This document shows, in pieces, positions 36,135 through 46,745 of a stretch of DNA of 64,000 nt (positions are counted from its first letter, which is position 1; every line of letters starts with the position of its first letter). The notes under the pieces were generated by a model, which was not told the origin of the DNA, searched no databases, and saw nothing but the letters and a program-made list of their open reading frames with translations. The stretch comes from Diplolepis rosae (Eukaryota > Arthropoda > Insecta > Hymenoptera > Diplolepididae). The stretch lies in contig JAPYXD010000704.1 in NCBI GenBank assembly GCA_030998225.1, forward strand, positions 14,508,001-14,572,000. Reading direction: 5' to 3'. The position numbers were made by a program, and so were the translations under genes.

Positions 36135-36447
36135 GATTCGTCAATTTGGAACAGCTGTTAGTATTTTGACAACGAAAAATTTTCCATTCCGCTAGGAATA
36201 ATTACTATTACACCACGATTTTCCCAAGATTCATAATATTTTTTAGAATTATCATTATAAAATAGTATATATGTTGTTATCAAAAGTTTCTTCGTGTATA
36301 TTATTTCCGATCCAAAATTATTATAATGACCATTGCAAATCTACAGCGGAAAATCTCTTCATTTTACACTAAATCGATTCTTTCAAATAAGAAACATTTC
36401 CCTGATTTTTCTCATACATCCTGATTTATGGTATGGAAATTTCATCT

Positions 36448-36490
36448 AATGTTTCGCCTTTACTCCAAAGGCATCATCAGAGCATAATAA
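36448..36490 (-). ncRNA. Hammerhead-ribozyme-like motif
   Basis: The minus strand reads CTGATGA, an extra T, stem GCCTTT, loop GGAGT, stem AAAGGC, then GAAAC ATT. The catalytic core bases CTGATGA and GAAA are intact. Stem II has six paired bases and a sequence unlike the 50.8 kb copy, which is compensatory variation. The extra base before stem II is shared with all copies. Confidence 0.5.
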
Positions 36491-36534
36491 TAAGTTTGAT
36501 CGAAGCCAGTAGCCAGGAGTCAATATATCAATAA

Positions 36535-36886
36535 TAAATAAGTTAAAGAATTTGAAAATCTTTCTGTGGAAAAAAGACGCTTTCGACTGCGCTGGGATTC
36601 GAGCCCAGGTCTTTCGATTGTCGGTTGACTGCTCTAACCACTGAGCTCCGGCAATCGAAAGACCTGGGCTCAAATCCCAGCGCAGTCGATAGCGTCTTTT
36701 TTTTCACAGAAAGATTTTCAAATTCTTTAAATATTTGAATTCAATTGCATTATTTGGGATATAAGAGTTTGAAATTGTCTACGAGGACACCTGTCGACAG
36801 CGTATCCTATCTGATACGCGACTAGTGAACCTCCGATAATGTAGGCAGTGACAAAAATTTCAAACTCACCTAATTAATTTGAAATC
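36535..36886 (-). mobile_element. tRNA-like SINE, copy 5 (fullest)
   Basis: The minus strand carries a tRNA D-arm/box A (AGCTCAGTGGTTAGAGC, 36647-36631) and, about 40 bases on, T-arm/box B (GGGCTCGAATCCCAG, 36607-36593), spaced as in a real tRNA. Upstream are AATTAATT...GTTTGAAATTTTTGTCAC and the block ATCAGATAGGATACGC. The 3' end is TTCTTTAA. The T-arm segment also occurs inverted on the 5' side of box A. AATAAGTT flanks both sides. This copy shows that the family descends from a tRNA gene; it is not a functional tRNA because no acceptor stem forms. Confidence 0.8.
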
Positions 36887-37214
36887 AATAAGTTAATTAA
36901 AGATATTTTAAGATGCAGTTAATTGACACGGATGATCATTTTAACTTATATTAATATTAATATACTATCTACTGGCTTCGATCTAACTTGTTATTATGCC
37001 CCAATTATGTCTACTGAGTTAAAGCGAAATTTAAATTATGCATAATAAAGTAGGGTGTTTTCTTTCATATGATTATTCACTTTTAAGTTATTTATAATAT
37101 CCAACTATCTGGGAAATTAGTCAGCTTGATCTGTAAGTACTTATACACATCATGAATTTTCATCTTCCGAAAAATATTTAGCTCAAGTTTTAATAATTTA
37201 CGAGGTATTGAAGA

Positions 37215-38084
37215 ATTTAGGAAATAGACCTTTTCATTTAAAGTAGTTTTCATCCACGAAAATTAGACCTCAGGCAAAAATAGATAATTTTGCTTTCAAG
37301 AATAGCAATATAACAAATTATTTTACATGAAAAAAATTTGAAACACAGAAAAATAATTTTATTAATAAATTTTATTTTTGACCCAACTTTTTTTCTTATC
37401 GCTTCTTACCAAATTAAAAAAAATTATGCGATTGTAATGAATCATTAATCATTTTTTCAGAGAAAAGATTTCCCACAACTTCACCGTTTCTGATTTTTAA
37501 AAATAAAATCTTTAATGGCGGAAACCATTAAAAAATTATTTTCCAAAACGAAATTTTTATAAACAAATTGCTGAATTTGATAATAATTTATTCATTTTCG
37601 AAAATTGCAAATGGTTAATTTGTAGGGAATTTTTTTCTTGAAAAAGTGATTTTTAATTTATTAAAATCGCATAATTTTTTCAAATTTGGTAAGAAGCGAT
37701 AAGAAAAAAAGTTGGGGCAAAAATAAAATTTATTAATAAAATTATTTTTCTGTATTTCAAATTTTTTTCATGGAAATTAATCTTTTCTCTTCCAAAATAG
37801 CCCTTCAATAATAATATTGCTATTCTTGAAAGCAAAATTATCTATTTTTGCATGAGGTCTAATTTTGGTGGATCAACTAACTACCTTAAGAAAAACGCTA
37901 AAGCGCATGTAAGGCAATATTGAAATGTTTCGATCAGTTTTTACTTCAGTTTCGTAAGTGGAAAAAAGATTACCCATATCTTTATCTTTTTCTCTCTTAG
38001 GAAAAGTTCACAAAATATTTGGATATTGCCTTACATATGCGCTCTAACATTTTTCTTGAATGAAAAGATCTATATTCTATTTAA
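37215..38084. mobile_element. Outer palindromic MITE, interrupted
   Basis: The left arm AATAGACCTTTTCATT resumes after the inserted element as AAGAAAAACGCTAAAGCGCA, and the right arm is the complement (TGCGCTCTAACATTTTTCTT GAATGAAAAGATCTAT). GTAAGGCAATATTG pairs with GGATATTGCCTTAC. The interruption lies precisely at a TTAA in the left arm. Confidence 0.75.
37238..37889. mobile_element. Inner palindromic MITE, TTAA-flanked, 652 bp
   Basis: TTAA at 37238-37241 and 37886-37889. The arms GAAAATTAGACCTCAGGCAA and TTGCATGAGGTCTAATTTT pair, and the long inner arms (ACAGAAAAATAATTTTATTA; TAAGAAGCGATAAGAAAAAAAGTTGG) also pair. Related to 17866-18436. It is inserted in the arm of the 37215-38084 element, so it is the younger of the two. 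Confidence 0.85.
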
Positions 38085-39334
38085 TCGATACTTTGATGTG
38101 AATTAATTTTCGTAATTGTATCTATTAAATTCCATATATTTTATTTAAATGTATACTTTTGTATTAAATTTGATACAAAATTTTTTATCAGTAATAATGC
38201 GTTTTTCGTATGTATAAATGCAGATATAATAACAAATTTCGCGTTTCGTGTGAAAAGATGATAGCTATATAAATGGAATTAGTTCGCAATAGATACGTAT
38301 TACGTGAATAATCTATTTCTCTAACAGTTTAGTAAAAGTTTTTTTTCACCTTTTTGAACTCTTTCTTCATTTTTATTGCAAAAAATAAACATTTAATGTA
38401 TGTAAAAGGCGCCAATTAATTTGTGAACGTTTGCTTATAAAATTTTATTTATTTAATACAGTAACGTTCATTAATGTCTTTCATTTGATTAGGTTCTGCG
38501 CATAAAAGACAGTAAAACTGATTATAAAGTTATACGAATGCGTTATATAGTGATAAAAAATTATTTTGGATCTGGCATAATGTCAAGTTGTGAGGATCCC
38601 CGAAAATTTATTGTATTTTTGAAATAAAAATCCACTAATATTAAAAGTGTGACCATTTGATTATAAAGTCTGCCATTTAAACAACGTGTATCACAATTTT
38701 TTTCGGAATATGAATAATATGTATAATATAATAAAGATTATTATCAAGTTAAACCCTCCTGATATCTTTTTATAAGACAGAAAAAATTCAAAGACCTATA
38801 ATAGTATTTGCAAACGAATTTCAAACTCATTATAATTAACAGAGTCTTTATGATAAAGACAATGCATAAATAATAGATTAATTATTTTGATGAGAAACTT
38901 GGAAAATACCGCATTTAAGCAATTCACATAAATTAAAATATAAAGCAGAGTATGGAATAAAAAGTTATATTCATCAAACCAATTTGTGTATTATTAATTC
39001 ATTAGTGTGTGTTTCATCTGATGAATTATTTTAACTGCAATAGAGCAGTGAGTAACTGAATCAAAAATATCAGAAAAATCTAAAAGACCCTTTCAATTTT
39101 ATTAGAAGTTATTTTTTTTATTAGTACTTGCTCAAGTTTCTCATCGGTTTTTTCTTAAATAAGAATATTTTTAATAAATATATTAAATAGATAAAAATTC
39201 TAAAAAATAAAGATTGATTAAAACTGAAATTAAGTATAATATAGATTTTTTTGAATCACGTAAACTTGTTTCAACAGTAGTTAAGTTTGCTCAAAAGTTC
39301 AACTATATTTGCCTGCATCGGTTTTAAATTCAGT
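38085..39334. other. Very AT-rich DNA, nothing recognised
   Basis: No feature is supported. Confidence 0.5.
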
Positions 39335-39792
39335 TTAAGGTGGTTCGAACGTAACTAGAAAGCCCTTGCAAAACTGAATTAATTACCACTTTAAAAAATC
39401 TAAGTGCTGTTATTCAATACATAATATTATAGAAAAATGTTCGCTTTACAAGAGAAAAATTTGAAAATATAAAAAATGTCTTTTTTAGTACTAATTACTG
39501 TTTGTCGAAGTTCAATGGACTTTTTTCCCAGTTTACTTTTTAAAAATGATCGAATTTTAAGGAATGATGGCTCGTTTTCATCTTTTAACAATTTTTAAGG
39601 ATTTCACCGTCTTAACTTTTTTTATAACAAAATACTTTTGTTCTGTTTGAATATCCAAACCTTCCATTTTCACTTATAAAATTAACTTTACATATCAAGT
39701 ACTCGTTTTTTGTATTATACTTTTAAGTACTATAGTTATTCCCAAAAATGTGAAATTAGCGCCGCCCTTTTTTGTATTTTCTAGATTTTAAT

Positions 39793-39850
39793 AAATATCA
39801 CTGATGAGGGCTCCAATCTGAGCCGAAACGACTGATTAAATCGACTTAAT
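39793..39850 (+). ncRNA. Hammerhead-ribozyme-like motif
   Basis: CTGATGA at 39801-39807, an extra G, then GGCTC...GAGCC stem II with loop CAATCT, then GAAAC and GACTGATT. ATCA just before the core can pair with TGAT after GAC as stem I. The flank GGACCCTAAAGCTA and TTTTTCCAACAACGTACC recurs at 50.8 kb. Confidence 0.5.
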
Positions 39851-40054
39851 TATTTTTGGACCCTAAAGCTAATTTTTTCCAACAACGTACCATTTTATTA
39901 AAATTGAGGGTCAATACAACTTATACTCCTTTTAATTTTTTAATTAAGGTCTCATTTTCTGACTAAAGCTATTTGTTTAAAAAATCTGTTTTATTTTTCA
40001 ACATTTCAGATTGGCAGTTCGAAAATGATATATTAATTAAAAAAGTTAAAGGCA

Positions 40055-40246
40055 TGTCATTGACATGAATTTATCCGATACCTTTTGTGCTTCCCATTTT
40101 TAAATTAATAACACAAATGGATTCTCCATGGCATATGAACGTACCTTAATCTTTCTTTTACGTTTATATGCCATGGAAACTCTATTTGACTTATTAATTT
40201 AAGAATGGGGAGCACGAAAAGTATTGGATAAAGTCACGTCAATGAC
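40055..40246. repeat. Nested inverted repeat
   Basis: Arms of about 80 bases: GTGCTTCCCATTTTTAAATT pairs with AATTTAAGAATGGGGAGCAC, and CATGGCATATGAACGTA pairs with TACGTTTATATGCCATG. Probably an independent MITE within the 1.2 kb element. Confidence 0.7.
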
Positions 40247-40533
40247 AAGTCCATAAGACCATGAAGTCTTTTAAAATTGTTTAAAAAAAAAAATGAGCCA
40301 TCATTCCTTAAAATCCGATCATTTTTAAAGAGTAAACTTGGAAAAAACCGCATTGAATTTTGATCTACAGTAATTGTTGCTAAAAAAGACATTTTTTATA
40401 TTTTCAAATTTTTTCCTGGTAAAGCGAATATTTTTGGTTAATATGATGTATTGAATAACAGTAATAAGATTTTTTAAAGTGGTAATTAATCAAGTTTTGC
40501 AAGGGCTTTCTAGCCACGGTCGAACCTACTTAA

Positions 40534-41382
40534 AAATTTAAATTTTGAAAAAATCTAAACATTTTGATGTTTTATATTTTTTACACAAAATTAAGCTTAT
40601 AAAAATATAAATAAGCTAATTGGATTTTAGACGAAAGAAATCTTTTGAAATTTCATAACTTCTTGAAACCTAAAAAAAGTCAAAAAGTTAGATTTTAAAA
40701 GATAAATAATTCAGTAATTAAAAGGCCAAATGTATTTAAATGAAGAAACTATAGACTCCTAGTGATAATGATTCCCTAAAGGGAATTCCATTCCATGAAG
40801 AGCAATATTTAATAATAACTTATTCACATAAGAAACACCTTTCAAGAATCACTTTGGAGTATAAAAGATCCCAACTTTTTCAATTCCATGGATTTAATAT
40901 GTTTTTATGTAACGGTTCTCAAGGTGGACACTCGAGCTGAGCAAACGCGAAGTTTTCAACGTATTCAGTCTTCTAGAAATGTGTGGGCGAAATGACATCC
41001 ACTATTAAGGCGATAGTCAATCAAATCACGCCGGGTAGGGCGAGGACCTTGTTAATTAAGAGCGTTGATAAAGGAGAAAAGTATAACGCTACTACGGAAC
41101 CCAATTTGCAATTTTAACCAGATTGCAGCGGTACTCTTGAAGAAACTTTCACTCTTCGAGTCGCTAAAAAATAATACGAGTTTTATTTACTTGTAGAAAT
41201 CAATTAATAATAGAGAAAATATTATTTCAAGATCATTACAACTTCGAGTTGGTCAAAAAGTTCAGACACTGAGTTCGAAGATCTTTAGAACATCAATTCG
41301 AAATTGAGAATAGGGTATTTTGCAAAGACAATGACAAAGTAAATAATCAGTAGTTCTGTGTTTAATTATCATTTCCTCAAGG
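40534..41382. other. AT-rich DNA with a GC-richer patch
   Basis: 40900-41170 is a more balanced unique segment (AATCACGCCGGGTAGGG, GAAACTTTCACTCTTCGAGT) with no open frame. No function is assigned. Confidence 0.4.
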
Positions 41383-41665
41383 CCATTGATTAACGAGACC
41401 AAATGACTAAATCTTACCAAAAGTTCCGATAAGACAACTTTTCTAATTTACAAAATATATTTTTGAAAATTTATAAAATACGAAAAAAGATAATAAGAAA
41501 CACCTGTCAACTTCGTTTTAATGAAAATTTTGCAAAAAAATTTGCAGCTAACTGTAATTGTCGGTAATTCTTAGTTTTATTTTCTATGCAAAAATTGTTT
41601 ACCAAAATTTTTACCAAAAAGAAGTTAACAGACGTTCTTTACTGTCCGCTTAATCGTAGGTCCTA
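41383..41665. mobile_element. Palindromic MITE, right end lost
   Basis: AAGGCCATTGATTAACGAGA at the left, and inner arms ACACCTGTCAACTTCGTTTT and AAGAAGTTAACAGACGTTC inverted to each other, matching 27948-28246. Confidence 0.6.
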
Positions 41666-42042
41666 AGAAGTTCGGATTTCAGAGTTTGAATCGAATTAAT
41701 TAAGACCAGATATTTATCGACATAATTAAATGCACTGAAAAAGGATAGTTGATTCAGCTACTTAAGTATGCAAAGTATATCACTAGTGATTTATTGGTTG
41801 TCAAATATGTTTATTTTGTTCTAACCGCATTGTTATTTCAAGAAACCGGATAAAAAGCTAGTAAAATCTATTATCGGTTCCCGTGATAAATCTTTCTAAA
41901 TTAATCGAAACTTCGAAAAAAAGGAAGAAGAAGCAATAAAATTTTTGGAGGATTTCGAGCCAAATTGAGAACTGTAGTCCCCATAAATTCTTATTTGTCG
42001 CAAAATGAGTCATGAGTTTTTTTAGTTTAAGGGAGTATTAAA

Positions 42043-43763
42043 AGTGTGACGGCCTTTTTTATAAACGTTTTCAAGCCTCAATTTAACTATGAAAATGAAA
42101 CATTTTTTGATCGCAACTTTTTGTATATATTTTGCAAGTCTACAATCAAAATAATTACATGTATAAAAATCATATTAGGAAGCACTCTAGTAGCTCAAGT
42201 TATGTGTTCCGGAAACGAAATCTCCAACTGGTTGACATGATTCCGCTACTCCAAAGAGTCTGAAACAAAAAAAAAATCAAAAAGATTCTCAAAATACACA
42301 AGTATGCCTATTTTCGAAACAATAATTATGCAAAAATATTGAAAATGTGTAAAATGGCGCACCATTTGAGAAAAAAATTGTTTTGAGAAAAACGTATTTA
42401 AAGTTTTAGGAAAAGTTCTAGTGAGGATCTATGTACTTACAGTTAATTTGCTAATTTACTTTGCTTGGTCCATGAAAAATTCATTCTTTTTTTAATAAGT
42501 CTTGTCGAGCCATTTGTTTTTCTCTTCTGGCGATTTTAGCTTCTCTAGCAGTCAGAGCCAACCAGCTTTCTGATCCGTAATATTTGGCTATTCCGCTAAT
42601 GACTTTAGCTGTTAATTTACCGGCACCTTTGCCATTGATGCTTTTATTTTAATTTTATTTTCTTAGCCACATATTCATGCGTATTTTGACATGACCTACA
42701 CATTCCTTCTATTGTACAGTGATTACATCACCATTTCCAATGTATTTAGCGTATTGAACATCATGCTTATCATTCGACCTTACCAACATTTCAACAATGC
42801 CATCTATTTCCATTTTACCAGCGCTTCAGTAGTGATTTGCAGCACAATATTTTTGGTGTTTTTCATACCATCCTTTGAACTCCACACTATCACCATTCAC
42901 TTTTCTCGGTTGCACATTACAAGTTTGGCAAAAACTAGACTTTACTATGGTATCAACGACTTTTTGATGCATTTTTTATGAGAGTAAAGCAAACACAGAA
43001 ATATATAAATGGCCTAACTAAATAAATAATGGTTATTGTCTTTGTTGCAGTTTGTAAAATGATAGTAAATAAAGAAAGACGAAGGAAATGAAAGAAGGGG
43101 ATTTTGGGGTCGCCTTCTTCCTTCCTCTACCTTTATGAGTTATCATTTTAAAATAGTGCGATTATTTAGTTCAGACTCGGTCGTTAAAGTTCTTGAGAAT
43201 TGTTTTATTTTTAACAAAAGCATCATAAGTACTGATGATCAGTTCCGATCAAATATCCTGGAGTTCACAAAATAAGTTAATTGCTTCTTTGCCTACTTTT
43301 AGAAATCGCATCACGAGTACAATTAAACGGTTTATTGCAAACACATTATTTATTTGTGGATTACATTTGCATAGCAATTTTAAATCCCAAACTTCAAGCA
43401 GACATCTGATTAAAAGTTTTTTTACCTTCACAATCAATGCAAATAACAATAGCAGCAATTATCGAATAAAGAGTGAAAAAAATTTAAAACACAGTAGCCA
43501 AAACAGCGCATTCGAATTGCTTTGCTCAACTTGCAACAAAATGAAATTCCAGACCTGAACTTGGATGCCAATCTGTAAATGTTTGTAAAACATCATATTT
43601 CACAAGGAAAACCTGTTAGAATCTAAAAATTACAATCTAAGACTCAACACTATAATTCCGTTATGAAGTCTGATCCAAATTAAGCCCTTCGCTTATATAT
43701 TCTATAAACAAAATACTATGAGAAAATACACAAAAAGTAGATTTTTTTAAAACCGGTCACACT
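42043..43763. mobile_element. Decayed Mutator-like (MULE) element, 1.7 kb
   Basis: The ends AGTGTGACGGCCTTTTTT and AAAACCGGTCACACT are inverted repeats enclosing a minus-strand transposase remnant. No convincing 9-bp target duplication was found. The length is short for a MULE and internal parts are missing. Confidence 0.6.
42510..43560 (-). pseudogene. Arthropod Mutator-like transposase remnant
   Basis: Pieces in different frames on the minus strand follow the order of the insect Mutator-like transposase. NNVFAINRLIVLVMRFLKVG then KEAINLFCELQ (about 43350-43250) matches the N-terminal xxAYEINRRIVFAMRLLGxG block. Then come FCQTCNVQPR, FKGWYEKHQKYCAANHY, a stop, SAGKMEIDGIVEMLVRSN, YAKYIGNGD, a stop, and KECVGHVKIRM (about 42930-42680), the DDE-side GSAGKMExxAI, YIGDGD and ECVGHVQKR blocks. 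Last is NGKGAGKLTAKVISGIAKYY (42650-42590), as in GGKGxLTxxxIDxLQxYYG. Several stops and gaps make it non-functional. Confidence 0.75.
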
Positions 43764-44000
43764 AATATATCAACTTAAGCGTCTCAATTTGTCTTTTTTG
43801 CTGGGGACATCAAGCAAAGAAATAGAATAAACCAACAAGTAATAAATTAGCAGTGGTATATTTTTAAGGCTAAAGTAGTTGGATCAAGTATTTTTTCAGT
43901 GTATTAAAAAGAGATTAGCAAAGTCTAAAGAAAGTACCGAGCAGGTTACACATCGTTTCTAGCAATCTTGAAGATGTCTCGAAGGAAAAACAACAATGTA
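43764..44000. other. AT-rich spacer
   Basis: No feature is supported. Confidence 0.5.
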
Positions 44001-44039
44001 AGAAGACAAACTACACTTTTGCCACCTATTGCAAAAATC

Positions 44040-44660
44040 GATAAAGCGTAGGCTGGAGGTTTTGTACAACAAGTAAGCCGAGGACGAGCAAGAAGAGGGA
44101 TCGACCGACGAACATTTCTCTCTTTCTTTCAACCTCGCTATGTCTCGCCTCCTCTCTTTTTCTTTTCAAGGAACAGGATGTGGGGAACGGTAAAGTGAAG
44201 GAACGAATGAGCAAAGAAGGGAGAAATACGAGAGGGTCGCCTTAGGGAACTGGGAAAGAATATAAAGGAAAGAGGGAGAAGGAGTAGGTGAAGGAGAACC
44301 CGATGAGGAGAGGGAAAAGGAAGGTAGGAGAAGCAGATCGAAACGCAGAAAAGCAAGACCCAAGAGGCCAGGGTAAAAGAGAGGATGCTAGGGGAAGTCA
44401 GAGTGCGATGAGGAAGAAGCAAAGAGAGAGAGAGAGAGAGAGAGAGAAGGGAGAATGGCAAAGTTCAGTTTTTCTGGTGAGTCAGAGTGAGCGCAGGGGA
44501 AAAGAGGAGAGGAGATTAAGAAAGGATGGAGGGAGCAGAAGGAAAAAGAGATTGGTGAGAAAAAAAATGAAATAGGAGATTGGAGGGACCATGAAATGAA
44601 AAAGGGATTCAAGAGAGAAAGAAGGAAAACGGGGACAAAAAGAAAATGACAAAGGCGAGA
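44040..44660. promoter_or_regulatory. Polypurine (GAGAG) island
   Basis: About 600 bases rich in GGA, GAGAG and AGAAGG on the plus strand, including an uninterrupted (GA)n run at 44423-44447. Large open frames on both strands (up to 135 residues) follow from the lack of stop codons in purine-rich DNA. It could bind GAF/Psq proteins. Confidence 0.4.
44423..44447. repeat. (GA)n microsatellite
   Basis: Perfect dinucleotide run of about 12 units. Confidence 0.95.
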
Positions 44661-45126
44661 AGGGGATTCGATTCGATTGGAAAGGCAGACAGAGAAGCCT
44701 CTTTCCTGTTAGCAGCGTTTTCTCCGTATTATATTCTGTGCTTCCCGCTGTTCCTGCACGTAGACGTAGATCCCCCTTCTCTTCCCTTGACCATCTTCCA
44801 TCTTTCTCTTTCTCCCTTGCAATATTGGTGTCAGTCTCACTTTTTCGGCGCAAGCCTCTTGCCTTTCTCTCTCTTATTCTCTCTCCCACCCTTCTAGTGC
44901 CATCTCAATTACGATGTTTCACGTTATGCGCCTCCGCGTTCACGGTGAGACCGATCACGTTATACGTGGGTGAACGGGAAAATGTCTTTTGAATCCTTTC
45001 TAGGTCGCTCTCAATCGCACCACCGTCAAGTTCAGGATACTTATGTCGCTTAAAGACTACAAATAAGGTGCGTCGAGCACGAGTTCCAGTCTGAAGATTC
45101 CACCCTAAGCCTCTCAGGTTCATCAA
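44661..45126. other. GC-richer unique segment
   Basis: Balanced composition with CpG (TTACGATGTTTCACG, CGCCTCCGCGTTCACG). Minus-strand open frame at 44905-45126 (73 residues) with no family. Probably an untranslated exon or regulatory region. Confidence 0.3.
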
Positions 45127-46200
45127 AATTGAGATGTCTTGAAGAAAAAAATTAATTAATTATTTAAAAGGAGAAAAGATAACTGCATTTTGACTACAAA
45201 TCTTAAGAACAAGCTTTCAAAATATAGGCTTCTAATATTTCTTTTCTATAAAATCATGCAGAATGATTCATTGATAAACTGTCTTTCAAACTCTTGTACT
45301 TTCCCGCAGTTTCACCCATCATTACACTTTAGTCTTTACGCTTAACGTCGTAAAGTTATTAGCTGACAAACTGCCGACAAAGCATTACATTTACAAGTCG
45401 TTTTAATTTGACTGTGACTTTTAGTACCACATAAAAGAAATGTTAACCTGAAGTAAAGACCACAAATCGGAATGAACTAAGATTCTGGAGTAAATTAAAA
45501 CAAATCATTGATAGGAACAAGGATACCGTAGAATTTTATGTTCAAAATTTTCTGACTTTCCCTTGATTATTTTATTGATTTAGCTGTTTCTTTCAAAAAT
45601 AAATAATTTTTTCAAAAGATTGCTTGCTCCAAAAATTATTTATGCACCGGAAATTATTTCACCTTAATACTAAGATTTTATCAGTTCGAAAAAAAATATT
45701 GATTTATTCCAGAATATTTGCTCCGAAAAAACTATTTTGAGATTGACTCAAATTTAAAAAAGCCGTCATCGTTTAAAAATGTAAGAAATTGTGTAGATTT
45801 TCAAAGAAATCTGCACTTTGAATAAATAAACTTTGAAACACAGTCTGAAAATTTTAAGAAATTTTTATCGCTAAACCGGTAAATTAAAAATCCCATTTGA
45901 CCCCAAAATATAATACATTTAAGTAAGAAACTTGATCACATATCCAGATATTGAATTGCATAATTTCGTTTGGATTCAACCAAAAGAAGATCAAAAGAAA
46001 ATCCCCTATGGATAAGAATTATAATATTCATCTCTTCTACAAAACATCCTCATAAAAAATATATATTTAAAGTTGAAATACAACCTAAAATAGAATTTTA
46101 ATTTGACTTAGCAAGACTGAATCGTAAAAAGAGCTTGAAGAATTGTTGAGAAAATTTACTTGAATTTATCCTGATTTGTAATTTCTATTTCGCAATTTAT
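45127..46200. other. AT-rich DNA, nothing recognised
   Basis: No feature is supported. Confidence 0.5.
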
Positions 46201-46745
46201 AGACGTTCTAGCTAGAATTTTATTCTTCAGAAGGCGATCTTCGTTCTACGGAACAAGATCCTGTATTTTGCTACGCTATTTGTTTTGCGAGACAAAGAGA
46301 AAAGATAGAAGAGGTCAGTTTGAGGAAAAGAGAACGAAATGAGAAAAGAAGTCGTCGTTCTTACCGAGAACGGACATAAGCAAGGCCAAGAGAGAAGGAA
46401 CAGTAAAATTGTGGAGAATGTGTACGCGCCATCAGAGTGGCCTAGATTGGAAGCAAGACCTGCTTTCTAGGCAGCATTTCTCTTTATCACCAGGAGCACG
46501 GTGTATGCAGGTAAGCCTCTAGAACGTGATTGCGGCGAAAATGCACGCCGATGTACAAGGTGTACTTGAAAGAATCGCGTTTTCCTATCGACCAGGAATT
46601 TTCGCGTTCGATTTCACATTAGAAACGATCGTGGCCAAGAGAAAGAGTAAAACGAGGGGTTAGCGGAACCTAGACTGTAGCTGAACCCAGTTTCCGGTCG
46701 TGCCCCACTTTCCGGTTCCGCTATTCGTACCGTTGCTTGAATTTC
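46201..46745. promoter_or_regulatory. GC-richer island with an exon-like border
   Basis: Unique, CpG-bearing sequence between long AT-rich runs. GGTGTATGCAG then GTAAGC at about 46500-46515 is a good plus-strand splice donor. No open frame of note. It may be a non-coding first exon or enhancer. Confidence 0.35.

Larger units (their letters stand above)
36440..37040. mobile_element. Palindromic element split by a SINE
   Basis: GCATAATAATAAGTTTGATC-GAAGCCAGTAG near 36482-36512 is mirrored by CTACTGGCTTCGATC near 36970-37003, with SINE copy 5 between them. Each outer arm carries the hammerhead-like motif: well formed at 36490-36448 on the minus strand, decayed near 36995-37037 on the plus strand. 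Confidence 0.6.
39335..40533. mobile_element. Palindromic TTAA element, ~1.2 kb, with nested hairpins
   Basis: The ends AAGGTGGTTCGAACGTAACT and AGCCACGGTCGAACCTACTT are inverted, with TTAA outside. GCCCTTGCAAAACT and TTTTGCAAGGGCTTTC, and AAAAATGTTCGCTTTAC and GTAAAGCGAATATTTTT, pair further in. Two other palindromes sit inside: the hammerhead-bearing repeat at about 39700-39900 and a hairpin at 40055-40246. It is non-coding. Confidence 0.8.

Noticed and set aside
36593..36650. A functional tRNA gene from the box A and box B match on the minus strand
   Set aside because: No acceptor stem forms, the segment lies inside a repeated element with target duplications, and other copies lack box A.
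38640..38665. Second Mutator-type end (AAAAGTGTGACCA)
   Set aside because: Only about 10 bases match and there is no partner end nearby; treated as chance.
42691..42981. A plus-strand 96-residue hydrophobic protein
   Set aside because: It is the antisense shadow of the Mutator-like transposase remnant on the minus strand.
44138..44992. Arg/Glu-rich or Ser/Leu-rich proteins of up to 135 residues
   Set aside because: Polypurine DNA lacks stop codons; residues follow the GA repeat and both strands are equally open.
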